Below the pieces are notes generated by a model. It did not search any database. It saw nothing but the letters and a program-made list of their open reading frames with translations, and was not told the DNA's origin. Position numbers and translations under genes: made by a program. A stretch of DNA of 24,605 nt. Source: an uncultured Treponema sp. GTDB lineage: Bacteria; Spirochaetota; Spirochaetia; Treponematales; Treponemataceae. Shown one piece after another: positions 7,001-15,333 of the stretch (position 1 is its first letter; every line of letters begins with the position of its first letter). The DNA lies in NCBI GenBank assembly GCA_934667505.1, contig CAKULY010000027.1:1-24605 (forward strand), read 5' to 3'.

Positions 7001-8113
7001 CTATGCAAAATATTGTTGCATAAGAGATTTGTACAAAGTTTCCGCCTTTTTAAGCGATTTCTGCACGGTAAATTTTGATTTGTCGATTTGCTGGACGAAG
7101 GCGGCGAATTGTTGCTGAAGTGCGAGAGGGGGAACGGGGATTTTAATTTTTCTAATTTCAGAAAGATTAAGAGTTTTTTGTGCAATTCCTCTTACCCTTT
7201 CTTCTATTTGTTTTTGAGCATCAGGAGATAATAGAGTTCCATGGAAATAAACACTATCCAACAAATCAGTTTTAGGCTTAAGATATGCGATATGCCTTTG
7301 GAATAAAAATTTCTTGTCGTTTTCAACAATTGCGGGATGTCCATAAGAGCCAACTGTTGAAAGTAGCAAGTCTCCTATTTCAATAGGTGTTCTTTTATAA
7401 AGTTCTGCGTAAGTTTGTTCCGAAATATACTTTTCTGTTTCGTAAGTAATTTTATTTCCAGCAATATTAGAAACAAATAAAAAAGGAATTCCTGATGTTG
7501 TAAACTTTGGCGGTTGATGAGTTCCGTCTGTTATTATCTTACAAACATCTTCCAGAGATTCAACTTTCCATTTTCCATTCTCAACAGGATTATCCCCAAA
7601 CATCTCGATAAACCGGGATTTGATGAGCAGGTCGTATTTTGTTAGAAGTTTTTTTGAATTACTGATTATATTTTTTGCCTTATTCAATTTTTGCACAATA
7701 CAATTCTGAGTTTTTATATCAGGTAAATTAATTTCGATGTTAGCAATATAATCTCTTGAAACATGTTTTAATCCAGCTCCTTTAAAACCATTCTCCAATA
7801 GATAAATATTTGACTGAATGTATTGATTAACTAAATCAAGATTTATTTCAGAAGAAACTGGATAATAAGTCAAACAATCTGTTGAAGTAGAAAATTCTGT
7901 ATCACAAAAATGAACACTTGCTTTTCCACCCGTACCAAATATTAAGGCAGGCCCTTTGTATTGTGCTGAATTATATGTTCTTACAATATCATTACTGCAA
8001 GTGAAAAAAGGATAAATACCATTTTCAATACCATCACTAGCCTTTATCTTCGATTTTTTCTGTATTAATAAAATATCCCCAAGTCTTACCTTTTTCCAAT
8101 TTTCACTCTTCAT
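7001..8113 (-). CDS. hsdS: Type I restriction-modification specificity subunit
   Basis: This 370-residue HsdS sets the DNA sequence recognised by the type I methylase/restriction complex. It shows the two-domain layout: target-recognition domain 1 (about 1-130), central conserved helix region (LLTKYDLLIKSRFIEMFGDNP, about 158-178, written here only as a landmark), target-recognition domain 2 (about 185-325) and a distal conserved region ending AETLYKSLMQQYFA. Each half has the usual P-x-P-x-x-QQ/TQ type entry to a helix (VPPLALQQQFA, LPDIKTQNCI). An AGGAAAG site precedes the ATG. It lies in the hsdM operon, and its 3' end is duplicated exactly at the window edge. No invertible or silent hsdS copy is visible apart from that fragment. 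Confidence 0.93.
   Translation of the reverse strand: MKSENWKKVRLGDILLIQKKSKIKASDGIENGIYPFFTCSNDIVRTYNSAQYKGPALIFGTGGKASVHFCDTEFSTSTDCLTYYPVSSEINLDLVNQYIQSNIYLLENGFKGAGLKHVSRDYIANIEINLPDIKTQNCIVQKLNKAKNIISNSKKLLTKYDLLIKSRFIEMFGDNPVENGKWKVESLEDVCKIITDGTHQPPKFTTSGIPFLFVSNIAGNKITYETEKYISEQTYAELYKRTPIEIGDLLLSTVGSYGHPAIVENDKKFLFQRHIAYLKPKTDLLDSVYFHGTLLSPDAQKQIEERVRGIAQKTLNLSEIRKIKIPVPPLALQQQFAAFVQQIDKSKFTVQKSLKKAETLYKSLMQQYFA
7005..7082. repeat. Direct repeat copy B (inside hsdS 3' end)
   Basis: These bases are identical to 1-78 in the same orientation and encode the last 26 codons of the intact hsdS. Together with copy A they enclose the toxin/export cassette. Confidence 0.95.
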
Positions 8114-8137
8114 TTTTCCACTTTCCTAAAAATTTCA

Positions 8138-8607
8138 TCATTTGCTTTCTTCATGTTCCAGAAATACAGATGATTTTGTACCCTCTGTTAAGCCAATTCC
8201 ATCTCTTGCGTTAAGAGGAGTAACGACTTTTTTCCCTGTTTTCTGTTCAAGTTCAATGCGTGCGTTTTTTGCGATTGCTGCGCCATCCAGAGCCTGAACG
8301 GCTCGACCTTTGGAGACGGTATGGACTGAATCAGGCGGAAAAGCTGTTCGGTTGTCATACAGTCTGTCTTGTACATTTTGCCGTCTGCAGATGGCATTTT
8401 CAGTTGGTTACAATCTGTAACCAACTGACTTCCTTCTTTTTTTAGTCGGTTTTTCAGAACTTTCCAGTAATTATTTGGATTTGCACTTTCAGTCAGCACC
8501 GAAACTACATCCACCACCGAAAAATACCATTCTTCAGTTTCTTTGTCCCAGATTGAGCGGACTTTCTTGTCCTCGAAAAGCTTTATCTGTGTGCTTTCAG
8601 TTTTCAT
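8138..8607 (-). pseudogene. Bro-N / DinD-like protein, internally deleted and frameshifted
   Basis: The open frame (139 codons, 8188-8607) begins as a Bro-N domain protein: IKLFEDKKVRSIWD, EEWYFSVVDVVSVLTES, YWKVLKNRLKKEG, TTEQLFRLIQSIPSPK and EPFRLWMAQ. After residue about 105 the reading frame turns into a low-complexity tail. In the +1 frame the same DNA encodes IAKNARIELEQKTGKKVV followed by TPLNARDGIGL, ending at a TGA at 8138-8140; this is the C-terminal tail usual for DinD/Bro-N proteins. About 100-150 residues of the normal middle are missing. A good GGAG site precedes the ATG. Such genes commonly sit inside type I RM operons. The truncated product is probably non-functional. Confidence 0.78.
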
Positions 8608-8632
8608 TTTAAGGTCTCCGCTTTTTTACTTT

Positions 8633-10018
8633 TTATTCTTTTATATCTGAGCAAATTTCCCAACAACCGTTTTTTCTGCCGCCAACTCGTTTTAACAGTC
8701 CTTTTGACTGCAATCGTGCTAGATTATATTTTACGCCATCAGCGGTAATTGTGTCCAATGCAGATGCAATTTCATTTCGGGTTGCTGTTTTATTTTCATA
8801 AAGATAAGCCAAGATTTTTTCTTCTGTTTCTGTAGTCTTTTGGGCAGTCTTTTGGGTAGCCTTTTGGGTAGCCTTTTGGGTAGTTACACGCCATAAAGTC
8901 ACAACAATACTTTCATTTTTTTCTTCAATAACAGGTTCTTTCAAGCCTTTTTCTTTGCAGAGAGAAAAAACTTTTTTTATACCAATTCCCCAATATTCTA
9001 CAAGTTCCATCTTTGCAAAAATATCTGCAAGAACTTTATTTCTGATACTTGAACTTCCATTTTTCATTTCTTCAATTGTAATTCCTCCAAAAAGTCCTCC
9101 TGGGCTAGAAACTTCTACTCTGTCATCAAAAATTGCAACTTGAATATATGACGGAGCAAGATAATTTCTATGGGTAATTGCGTTTATAATTATTTCACGG
9201 ATTGCTTCAGCAGGAATTTCGTAATCTTCAACACGCAAAAGTCCTTCTATATGTGCACTCAGATTAATGTGGGAAAGTACAAAATTATAGGCAGCTTCCA
9301 TTTGTTCATAAAGTAGACCTTCAAATTCTTTTTTATCAATAAAAATATTTTTGTCTGTTCCTTTGAACCGGGCACACTGTGTTTTTGCAAAAGTAAAAGA
9401 GTTATCTGTTAGTAGCTCAAAAGCATTTGTAGCAAAAAGCCTATTGCTTTGCTTTACAAGAAGTTTCCAGCTTATTAAATTTTCTTTTGTAACTTCTTTT
9501 TTTGAATAACTGGAAATTACATTGCAAAGTTGATTTATTTTTTCTTCTTTTAATTCATTTTCAGTAAAAGGCAGTTCATCATAAGACTGATGCTTTCCGT
9601 AAAAAATAAATTCTTGAACTTTTTCATACGTTGCTCTTCTTGTTGTGGCTCCAAGTCTTATGTAAGTTCCGTCAGTTATGCCTTCGTTTTTTAGATAATA
9701 TGGTTTATTTTGCCCCGGATAAACTTCTGCAATAATTATTGTCTTATTGTCAATTGTCTGGAAAAGAATATCTGGAATAATTGTTGGCGAACAATTTTCT
9801 GCAATTGCATTTGCTATCAAATCCATATAAGTAAAGATTTTGTCTTTGTCTACGCCAACAATTTCAAGCGTATCATCTTTTATTCCAAACACAATCCGAC
9901 CGCCTTTTGAGTTTGCAAAGGCGACTACTGTTTTTAAATATTTTTTGCTTTCAGTTGGCAAAGTTTCCTTAAACTCTAGCGTACTAGATTCACCTGCTTT
10001 TATTTCTTTTTTTTCCAT
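8633..10018 (-). CDS. AlbA_2/Schlafen-type putative DNA-binding regulator with HATPase_c_4 domain
   Basis: This 461-residue protein opens with an AlbA_2 (Schlafen AAA-4) domain (ESSTLEFKETL at 10-20; FANSKGGRIVFGIKDD at 34-49). It continues with a HATPase_c_4-like region (EIIINAITHRNYL, then SSPGGLFGGIT and a GIGI motif) and ends with a winged-helix segment after a linker of TQKA-type repeats (about 379-395). The family is annotated as ATP-binding proteins or transcriptional regulators and often occurs inside type I RM operons. It starts 15 bases after hsdM with a GGGGG site. The natural role in the RM locus is uncertain; regulation or a defence accessory function is plausible. Confidence 0.85.
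   Translation of the reverse strand: MEKKEIKAGESSTLEFKETLPTESKKYLKTVVAFANSKGGRIVFGIKDDTLEIVGVDKDKIFTYMDLIANAIAENCSPTIIPDILFQTIDNKTIIIAEVYPGQNKPYYLKNEGITDGTYIRLGATTRRATYEKVQEFIFYGKHQSYDELPFTENELKEEKINQLCNVISSYSKKEVTKENLISWKLLVKQSNRLFATNAFELLTDNSFTFAKTQCARFKGTDKNIFIDKKEFEGLLYEQMEAAYNFVLSHINLSAHIEGLLRVEDYEIPAEAIREIIINAITHRNYLAPSYIQVAIFDDRVEVSSPGGLFGGITIEEMKNGSSSIRNKVLADIFAKMELVEYWGIGIKKVFSLCKEKGLKEPVIEEKNESIVVTLWRVTTQKATQKATQKTAQKTTETEEKILAYLYENKTATRNEIASALDTITADGVKYNLARLQSKGLLKRVGGRKNGCWEICSDIKE
8834..8881. repeat. 12-bp tandem repeat, four units, within the AlbA_2-type gene
   Basis: Four consecutive 12-base units (consensus AGYCTTTTGGGT on the plus strand) encode TQKA-like four-residue repeats in the linker before the winged helix. 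Units 3 and 4 are identical and units 1 and 2 differ at one or two bases. Copy-number change would keep the frame and alter only linker length. Confidence 0.85.
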
Positions 10019-10033
10019 AATCCCCCAAAGAAC

Positions 10034-11497
10034 TTATTCCAGCATTTTTTTCAAGTCCGCCAAGTCATTTGAAATTTCTTTCTGTAATTCTTCAATTTCA
10101 GAAATCAGCGTTGATGGAGATGGATATTCAACTTTTTCGTAGACGATTTCTTTATATTTGTTGATACTTAAGTCGTAGCCGTTTTCTACAATTTCTGATT
10201 TAGGAACAAAGAAAGACTGCTCCGTTCTCTTGCAGTCTTTTTCGTTTTCAAGATTGTGGAAGCGGTTGATGATGTCGGGAATGTCATTTGCATCTGTTGG
10301 CTGGCGTTTGTCATCAAGCGAAAATCCATCTGCCTTCATGTCGTAGAACCATACGTTTTCTGTTCCGCCGGCTCCTGTTTTTGTGAATACTAAAATTCCT
10401 GTGCTTACTCCGGCGTAAGGCTTGAATACTCCGCTAGGCATGCTGATTACTGCCTGCAGCTGATGATTTTCTACCAGTTCTTTTCGCAAAGCTTTATGCG
10501 CATTGCTTGAACCAAAAAGAACTCCATCTGGAACAATGCAAGCGCACCGACCGCCCTTTTTGAGCATGCGGATAAACAGAGCTACGAAGAGCAACTCGGT
10601 TTTTGTTGTAGGACAGATGTTTGTAAGGCTTTCTGCAATTGTTGATTTATTCACGCTGCCTGTAAACGGCGGATTTGCAAGAATTACATCAAACTGACCT
10701 TCAATTTCGTTCGCTTTGCTTACGCTGTCCTGATAAGCAATGTGTGGTTCACGTATAGAATGAAGCATAAGATTCATTGCGGAAATTTTGAGCATTGTAG
10801 AACCTGTGTCAAAACCGGTTAAAAGTCCTTTTGAATAGTGTTCCCATTCTTTTTCGCCCATTTTGCTTCCATACGTGTCGCGGATATATTCCGCAGAAGA
10901 AATAAGAAAGCCCGCCGTGCCGCAAGCAGGATCGCAAATTGTATCCATTGGTTGCGGCTGAATAAGTTGAACCATCATGTCGCGAATCTGTTTTGGAGTT
11001 CGGAACATGCCAACCTGACCAGAACTGTTCATTTTGCTAAGCACATATTCGTAAATATCGCCAAGCATATCGCGAGCATGAACTTCCGGATTTTCAAAAA
11101 GTTCATCAAGCTTTGTGATTACGGTTTTTAGCGTCTGTGGACTTGGAATTGTAAAGTTCGCATCTTTCATGTATCGGGCAAAAGCAGATTCTTCGTTTGT
11201 GTTGATTGTTTTGATAAATGGAAAAATTTCTTTTTCCATTAAAGAAAAGAGTTCTTCTTCTGGAAGATTCTTAAAAACATGCCAGCGATAATTCTGTTTA
11301 TCTGCAGGAAAAATATGCTCTTTTTTTTCGCCAGAAAATCTTTCAAACTGTTCAGTTTCGTTTTCTACCTGATCCAAAGAATGTATGAACATTAGGTATG
11401 AAAACTGTTCAATGACTGTAAGATATTCAGACATTCCTGCGCTAAAAAAGTCATCCCAGATTGAATCTATTTTGTTTTTAATTTCACCAGTAATCAT
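10034..11497 (-). CDS. hsdM: Type I restriction-modification methyltransferase subunit
   Basis: This 487-residue adenine-N6 DNA methyltransferase has an N-terminal helical HsdM domain (about 1-130). Its catalytic domain carries the SAM-binding motif DPACGTAGF (189-197) and catalytic motif NPPF (275-278). The C-terminus ends in a coiled-coil segment (ISEIEELQKEISNDLADLKK) that would contact HsdS. It is the first gene of the RM operon, with a GGAG site and an extended -10 promoter upstream. HsdM and HsdS together form the modification enzyme; the HsdR translocase/nuclease is not encoded here. Length and motifs are normal, so it is likely active. Confidence 0.96.
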   Translation of the reverse strand: MITGEIKNKIDSIWDDFFSAGMSEYLTVIEQFSYLMFIHSLDQVENETEQFERFSGEKKEHIFPADKQNYRWHVFKNLPEEELFSLMEKEIFPFIKTINTNEESAFARYMKDANFTIPSPQTLKTVITKLDELFENPEVHARDMLGDIYEYVLSKMNSSGQVGMFRTPKQIRDMMVQLIQPQPMDTICDPACGTAGFLISSAEYIRDTYGSKMGEKEWEHYSKGLLTGFDTGSTMLKISAMNLMLHSIREPHIAYQDSVSKANEIEGQFDVILANPPFTGSVNKSTIAESLTNICPTTKTELLFVALFIRMLKKGGRCACIVPDGVLFGSSNAHKALRKELVENHQLQAVISMPSGVFKPYAGVSTGILVFTKTGAGGTENVWFYDMKADGFSLDDKRQPTDANDIPDIINRFHNLENEKDCKRTEQSFFVPKSEIVENGYDLSINKYKEIVYEKVEYPSPSTLISEIEELQKEISNDLADLKKMLE

Positions 11498-11534
11498 GTT
11501 TTTGTATTCTCCTATAAAAGGTCGATAAGTGATT

Positions 11535-11543
11535 ATTATAACA
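11535..11543 (-). promoter_or_regulatory. Extended -10 promoter of the hsdM operon
   Basis: On the minus strand TGTTATAAT (TGN plus TATAAT) lies 38 bases before the hsdM ATG. The -35 region is poor, as is common for extended -10 promoters. It is the only promoter-like signal in the gap between the lipoprotein gene and hsdM. Confidence 0.55.
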
Positions 11544-11561
11544 TATACGAGAAAAAGTTTA

Positions 11562-12506
11562 TTAATTTTCCGACAGCGCTAAATTTTCTTTTTTTTGCAG
11601 ACTTAGCCCTATTTTAAAATCAGGGTACTTTTCCAAATATTTGTTAGCAGCGACGTTGTAATCCGCCCAATTTGAGGTAAAGAGCATTTCCATTCCAGGC
11701 AAGTTGGACAAATCTGTTGGCGTTAAATATTTGTAGTCCAAATCATTGTATAAAACAAAATTTCTTATTTCTTTTACAGAATTTATTAGGATGTAGGCTA
11801 TTAAACTCGAACAAACAAAAGAGTTTTTGTTATCCCTTATATTAAAATTTGCGTCAACAACTTCTATATTTTTAAAATCTTCTGAATAACTTATTTTTTT
11901 TTGCATATCTTTTGGTATAAGGAACTTTTTTGAAAGACCTTTTCTGGCTATCTTAAAATTCTGCAAAACATCATACTCTGAAGAATCGCTATCTAATAGC
12001 ATTTGCGTTAATTCCCGCGCAGTATCATACTCTTTTTTATTAACTTTAAGCGCAAATGTAGTCTGCATGGATTTATTTGGATCGCAAGAATTCATATAAG
12101 GATTAGTGCTTACGTCTGTACACTGCTCAAGCTTAAACTTTTTCTCTCCATAAGCGGTAAGGCCGTAAAATTCATCATCCAACGAAAAACCGATTGCCGA
12201 ATGACTTGCATAAATTTCATTTGTTTCGATTATTTCGCATCCTTTTTGAAGAAATGCTGATGGAGAAAGAACATTTTTATACTGCGGATTATAAAGCCGT
12301 ATGAAAATAACTCTGTCTTTTAAACTTTTTATTTGAGATGTGTATCCGTAAATACTATAATCGTTGCACTTGCTCTTGCTATTTATTTTTGTAGAAGCAC
12401 AACCAGACGCAAAAAACCAAAAAAATGCCAAAACAAAAACAACGGCTGCAATAAGAACACATCGCTTTGTTTTATTCATTTTTTTTATTTCGCAAATAAC
12501 ACTCAT
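11562..12506 (-). CDS. Lipoprotein with permuted NlpC/P60 (YiiX-like) cysteine-hydrolase fold
   Basis: This 314-residue protein has an N-terminal signal (KTKR then a long hydrophobic stretch) ending in ASGC at C36, a relaxed spirochaete-style lipobox, so it is probably membrane-anchored. Two motifs suggest a circularly permuted papain-like fold of the YiiX/LRAT type: H102 in ASHSAIGFS and C232 in FVCSSLIAYIL, with His preceding Cys in the chain. Substrate is unknown; family members hydrolyse lipids or amide bonds. A second in-frame ATG at 12479 would give a tidier signal peptide. A TATAAT at 12527-12532 may drive it separately from the fusion gene 49 bases upstream. Confidence 0.65.
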   Translation of the reverse strand: MSVICEIKKMNKTKRCVLIAAVVFVLAFFWFFASGCASTKINSKSKCNDYSIYGYTSQIKSLKDRVIFIRLYNPQYKNVLSPSAFLQKGCEIIETNEIYASHSAIGFSLDDEFYGLTAYGEKKFKLEQCTDVSTNPYMNSCDPNKSMQTTFALKVNKKEYDTARELTQMLLDSDSSEYDVLQNFKIARKGLSKKFLIPKDMQKKISYSEDFKNIEVVDANFNIRDNKNSFVCSSLIAYILINSVKEIRNFVLYNDLDYKYLTPTDLSNLPGMEMLFTSNWADYNVAANKYLEKYPDFKIGLSLQKKENLALSEN

Positions 12507-12555
12507 AAAAACACCCAGCCTAAAGTATTATAAAAAGAAATCCTCTTCTTATAAA

Positions 12556-15192
12556 TTATATAATTACCTTGCCATCGTAAAGAAAATCTGTAGAGCCGGT
12601 AAGATAAACTGTATCGCCAGTGTATTTTACAAACATTTTGCCCCCGCGAACATCAACTGTAATACTTTCATTCTTTTTGCAGTATCCGTTCAAAACTGCT
12701 GCAACTACAGCGGCACAAGCGCCAGTTCCGCACGCAGGAGTTTCTCCGTTGCCGCGCTCCCAAGTTCTCATTTTAAGTTCATTTGGCCCTACCACGCGTA
12801 CAAATTCCGTGTTAATCCTTTGAGGGAATGCTGGGTGGTTTTCAAACTTAGGACCAAGCTTTTCTAATTCAACCTTGTCTACAAATCCACAGAAAACAAC
12901 GCAATGAGGATTTCCAATTCCTACGCAAGTAACATCGTAATCTTCGCCATCCACGTTCAAATCTACATTCACAACGGCTTTTTTTGCAAGGCCTTCCACA
13001 TTTAAATCTACAGCCTTTAAAGTTGTAGGAAGTTTTTCCGGTTCGAATTCTGGTTTTCCCATATCAACAACGACAGAAGAAACCTTTCCATTTAATTTAT
13101 AGACTGTAAGTTCTTTTATGCCAGAAGCGGTTTCTATTGAAAGATTTGCCGTCGGCTCATTTTTGTTATGCTTATCGGCAATTCCATTGATATTGTTGTC
13201 GTAAAGATATTTTGCCACTGCTCGTATAGCGTTTCCTGCCATGCGTCCTTCTGAACCATCAAGATTGAAAAACCGCATTGCAGCGTCGGCTTTTTCGCTT
13301 TTTTCAATTAAAACTAAAGAATCGGCTCCAATTCCAGAACGGCGGTTGCACAAGCGGACTGCAAGACCGGCAGGATTGTTCACAGTTTGTTCGGCAGTAT
13401 CGATTATTATAAAGTCGTTTCCAGTAGACTGCATTTTTGTAAACTTGACTTCCTGCTTGCTGGTTCTTAAATCGTTGATATTGATAAGCTCTACATTTTC
13501 TGCCGTGTAGTAGCTCATAAGACAGTTTGCCAATGCGTTCGCGGTATCGATTGCTGTCAAGCAAGGAATGTCGCGTTCAACCGCATGGCGGCGCATTTTT
13601 ACAGAATCAAGGCGAGGATTCCGCCCCTTTGCAGAAGTTGAAATTACGTAGTCGATTTTTCCAGAATCTAAAAGGGTAAGAAGGTTGTCTTCTGGATTTT
13701 CGTGGATTTTGTTTACAACCTGGACTTCCATTCCGAAATCCTGCAAGGTTTTTGCGTTTCCTTCTGTTGCGTAAAGCTTAAATCCCATGTCGTAGAATTT
13801 TCTAGCCAGCTCAGGAAGTTCATAGCGGTCGGTCTTTCTAACGCTGAACAGAACTCCTCCAGAACGCTTCATGTTGTAGCCTGCGCCAATAAGGCCTTTG
13901 AACAGAGCCTCTTCCATTGTAGAAGCGATTCCCAGAACTTCGCCAGTAGACTTCATTTCCGGACCAAGGTGGGTGTCAACATCCATCAGTTTTTCAAAGC
14001 TGAAAACTGGAACTTTTACCGCAAAATACGGAGGAATTCTGTACAGGCCTGTTCCATAGCCCATGTCTTTTAGCTTTTCGCCAAGCATCGCGCGAACGGC
14101 AAGGTCAACCATCGGAACGCCGGTAACTTTTGAAATATACGGAACGGTCCGGCTAGAGCGAGGATTTACTTCAATAATATACAAATCATTGTTGTAGATA
14201 AGATACTGAATGTTTACCAGACCTTTTGTTCCAAGTTTTATAGCCAAATCTCTGGACTGAGAAATAATTTTTTCACGAAGAACGTCATTCAAGTTCCAGC
14301 TTGGATAAACCGCAATACTGTCACCAGAGTGAATTCCTGTTCGCTCGATGTGTTCCATAATTCCAGGGATAAGGACATCTTCTCCGTCGCAAATGCCGTC
14401 AACTTCAAGCTCAATTCCCTGCATATACTGGTCAATAAGAACTGGATTTTCAATTCCCTGCGCGAGAATGATTTTCATGTATTCTTTTACATCATCATCG
14501 TTGAAGGCAACAATCATATTCTGACCGCCAAGAACGTAAGACGGACGCAACAAAACCGGGTAACCCAATTTTTCAGTTGCTTCAAGAGCTTCCGCTTCAT
14601 TCATTACAGTAAGGCCTTTTGGACGATTGATATTCAATTTTGCACAAAGTTCTTCAAAACGTTCGCGGTCTTCTGCAAGGTCAATCGCATCTGCACTTGT
14701 TCCAAGAATTTTAATTCCCTGGCTGTCAAGAAACTTTGCAAGCTTGATAGCTGTTCCACCACCAAAAGCAACAACAACTCCAACCGGCTTTTCTGTATTG
14801 ATAACGCCCATTACGTCCTCTGGAGTAAGCGGCTCAAAATACAATCGATCGGCAGTATCAAAGTCTGTTGAAACAGTTTCCGGGTTATTATTGATAATTG
14901 CAACTTCGTATCCAAGTTTTTTCAAAGACCATACGCACTGAACAGACGCATAATCAAATTCGATTCCCTGACCAATTCTGATTGGACCTGAGCCAAGAAC
15001 GATGATTGTTCCTTTTGAACTGCGCTTCTTGTTCGATTCCATTTCCTTAAGGAATTCGGCAGCCTCGTTTTCTTTATCATAGCCAGCATAAAAATAAGGA
15101 GTTTCCGCATTAAACTCGCCGGCGCAAGTGTCTACCATTTTGTAAGTCGGATTTACGTGAAAAACGCGTCGTTCTTTTTTTACTTCAGTCAT
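12556..15192 (-). CDS. Fusion: C-terminal half of carbamoyl-phosphate synthase (CarB) + diaminopimelate epimerase (DapF)
   Basis: This is an 878-residue two-part protein. Residues 1-575 match only the second half of CarB: YKMVDTCAGEF (end of the oligomerisation region), GSGPIRIGQGIEFDY (67-81), the ATP-grasp carbamoyl-phosphate-forming domain with EVNPRSSRTVP (341-351), and an MGS-like allosteric domain (about 445-570). Residues about 582-878 form a complete-length DapF. It starts FTKMQSTGNDFI, has MAGNAIR at 651-657 where a catalytic Cys is expected (A652 instead), and keeps C821 in GETPACGTGAC. GGAG precedes the ATG, and an in-frame TAA nine codons upstream excludes a longer protein. The first ATP-grasp half must be encoded elsewhere if CPS is functional. 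The fusion ties pyrimidine/arginine precursor supply to lysine/DAP synthesis. Activity of the epimerase half is doubtful. Confidence 0.93.
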   Translation of the reverse strand: MTEVKKERRVFHVNPTYKMVDTCAGEFNAETPYFYAGYDKENEAAEFLKEMESNKKRSSKGTIIVLGSGPIRIGQGIEFDYASVQCVWSLKKLGYEVAIINNNPETVSTDFDTADRLYFEPLTPEDVMGVINTEKPVGVVVAFGGGTAIKLAKFLDSQGIKILGTSADAIDLAEDRERFEELCAKLNINRPKGLTVMNEAEALEATEKLGYPVLLRPSYVLGGQNMIVAFNDDDVKEYMKIILAQGIENPVLIDQYMQGIELEVDGICDGEDVLIPGIMEHIERTGIHSGDSIAVYPSWNLNDVLREKIISQSRDLAIKLGTKGLVNIQYLIYNNDLYIIEVNPRSSRTVPYISKVTGVPMVDLAVRAMLGEKLKDMGYGTGLYRIPPYFAVKVPVFSFEKLMDVDTHLGPEMKSTGEVLGIASTMEEALFKGLIGAGYNMKRSGGVLFSVRKTDRYELPELARKFYDMGFKLYATEGNAKTLQDFGMEVQVVNKIHENPEDNLLTLLDSGKIDYVISTSAKGRNPRLDSVKMRRHAVERDIPCLTAIDTANALANCLMSYYTAENVELININDLRTSKQEVKFTKMQSTGNDFIIIDTAEQTVNNPAGLAVRLCNRRSGIGADSLVLIEKSEKADAAMRFFNLDGSEGRMAGNAIRAVAKYLYDNNINGIADKHNKNEPTANLSIETASGIKELTVYKLNGKVSSVVVDMGKPEFEPEKLPTTLKAVDLNVEGLAKKAVVNVDLNVDGEDYDVTCVGIGNPHCVVFCGFVDKVELEKLGPKFENHPAFPQRINTEFVRVVGPNELKMRTWERGNGETPACGTGACAAVVAAVLNGYCKKNESITVDVRGGKMFVKYTGDTVYLTGSTDFLYDGKVII

Positions 15193-15219
15193 TTTATTCT
15201 CCAGAAAATATTTTTATGC

Positions 15220-15252
15220 AAAAAAAATGAGACCTCGTAAAAGAGTTCTCAT
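15220..15252 (-). terminator. Intrinsic terminator / attenuator upstream of carB-dapF
   Basis: On the minus strand ATGAGA-A-CTC pairs with GAG-G-TCTCAT around a six-base loop, followed by eight T. It stands 146 bases after the alcohol dehydrogenase stop and 28 bases before the fusion-gene ATG. It lies downstream of a TATAAT at 15334-15339, so it could end the dehydrogenase transcript, attenuate the fusion gene, or both. Confidence 0.8.
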
Positions 15253-15323
15253 TTGAAATTTTTTATAAGCAAAAGATTAAAATCCATATATGTTAAGATT
15301 TTTTTTTCTGCCATAGTTTCCAT
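15249..15323 (-). CDS. Possible leader peptide ORF of the carB-dapF attenuator
   Basis: This is a 24-codon ORF (METMAEKKILTYMDF, then NLLLIKNFK) just downstream of a TATAAT. Its TGA stop lies in the first arm of the terminator hairpin, so a ribosome reaching the end would block hairpin formation, as in the E. coli pyrBI leader. The ribosome site (AAAGA) is weak, so the ORF may be fortuitous. Confidence 0.3.
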   Translation of the reverse strand: METMAEKKILTYMDFNLLLIKNFK

Positions 15324-15333
15324 AATCTTTAGG

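Noticed and set aside
1..7085. Intact phase-variable hsdS inversion system
   Set aside because: The two hsdS copies are in direct, not inverted, orientation, and no site-specific recombinase gene is present in the window.
6892..7185. 97-codon minus-strand ORF across the hsdS 3' end
   Set aside because: It is the wrong frame of hsdS, lacks a family signal, and runs over the cassette promoter.
14329..14871. 180-codon plus-strand ORF inside carB-dapF, and other long plus-strand ORFs such as 3168-3677
   Set aside because: They lie antisense to well-supported genes and have low-complexity or Cys/Ser-rich products with no recognisable domain.
12556..15192. CarB half as an artefact of a frameshift or missed upstream exon
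   Set aside because: An in-frame TAA nine codons upstream, a GGAG ribosome site and a terminator precede the ATG, and the upstream DNA encodes no CarB-like sequence.
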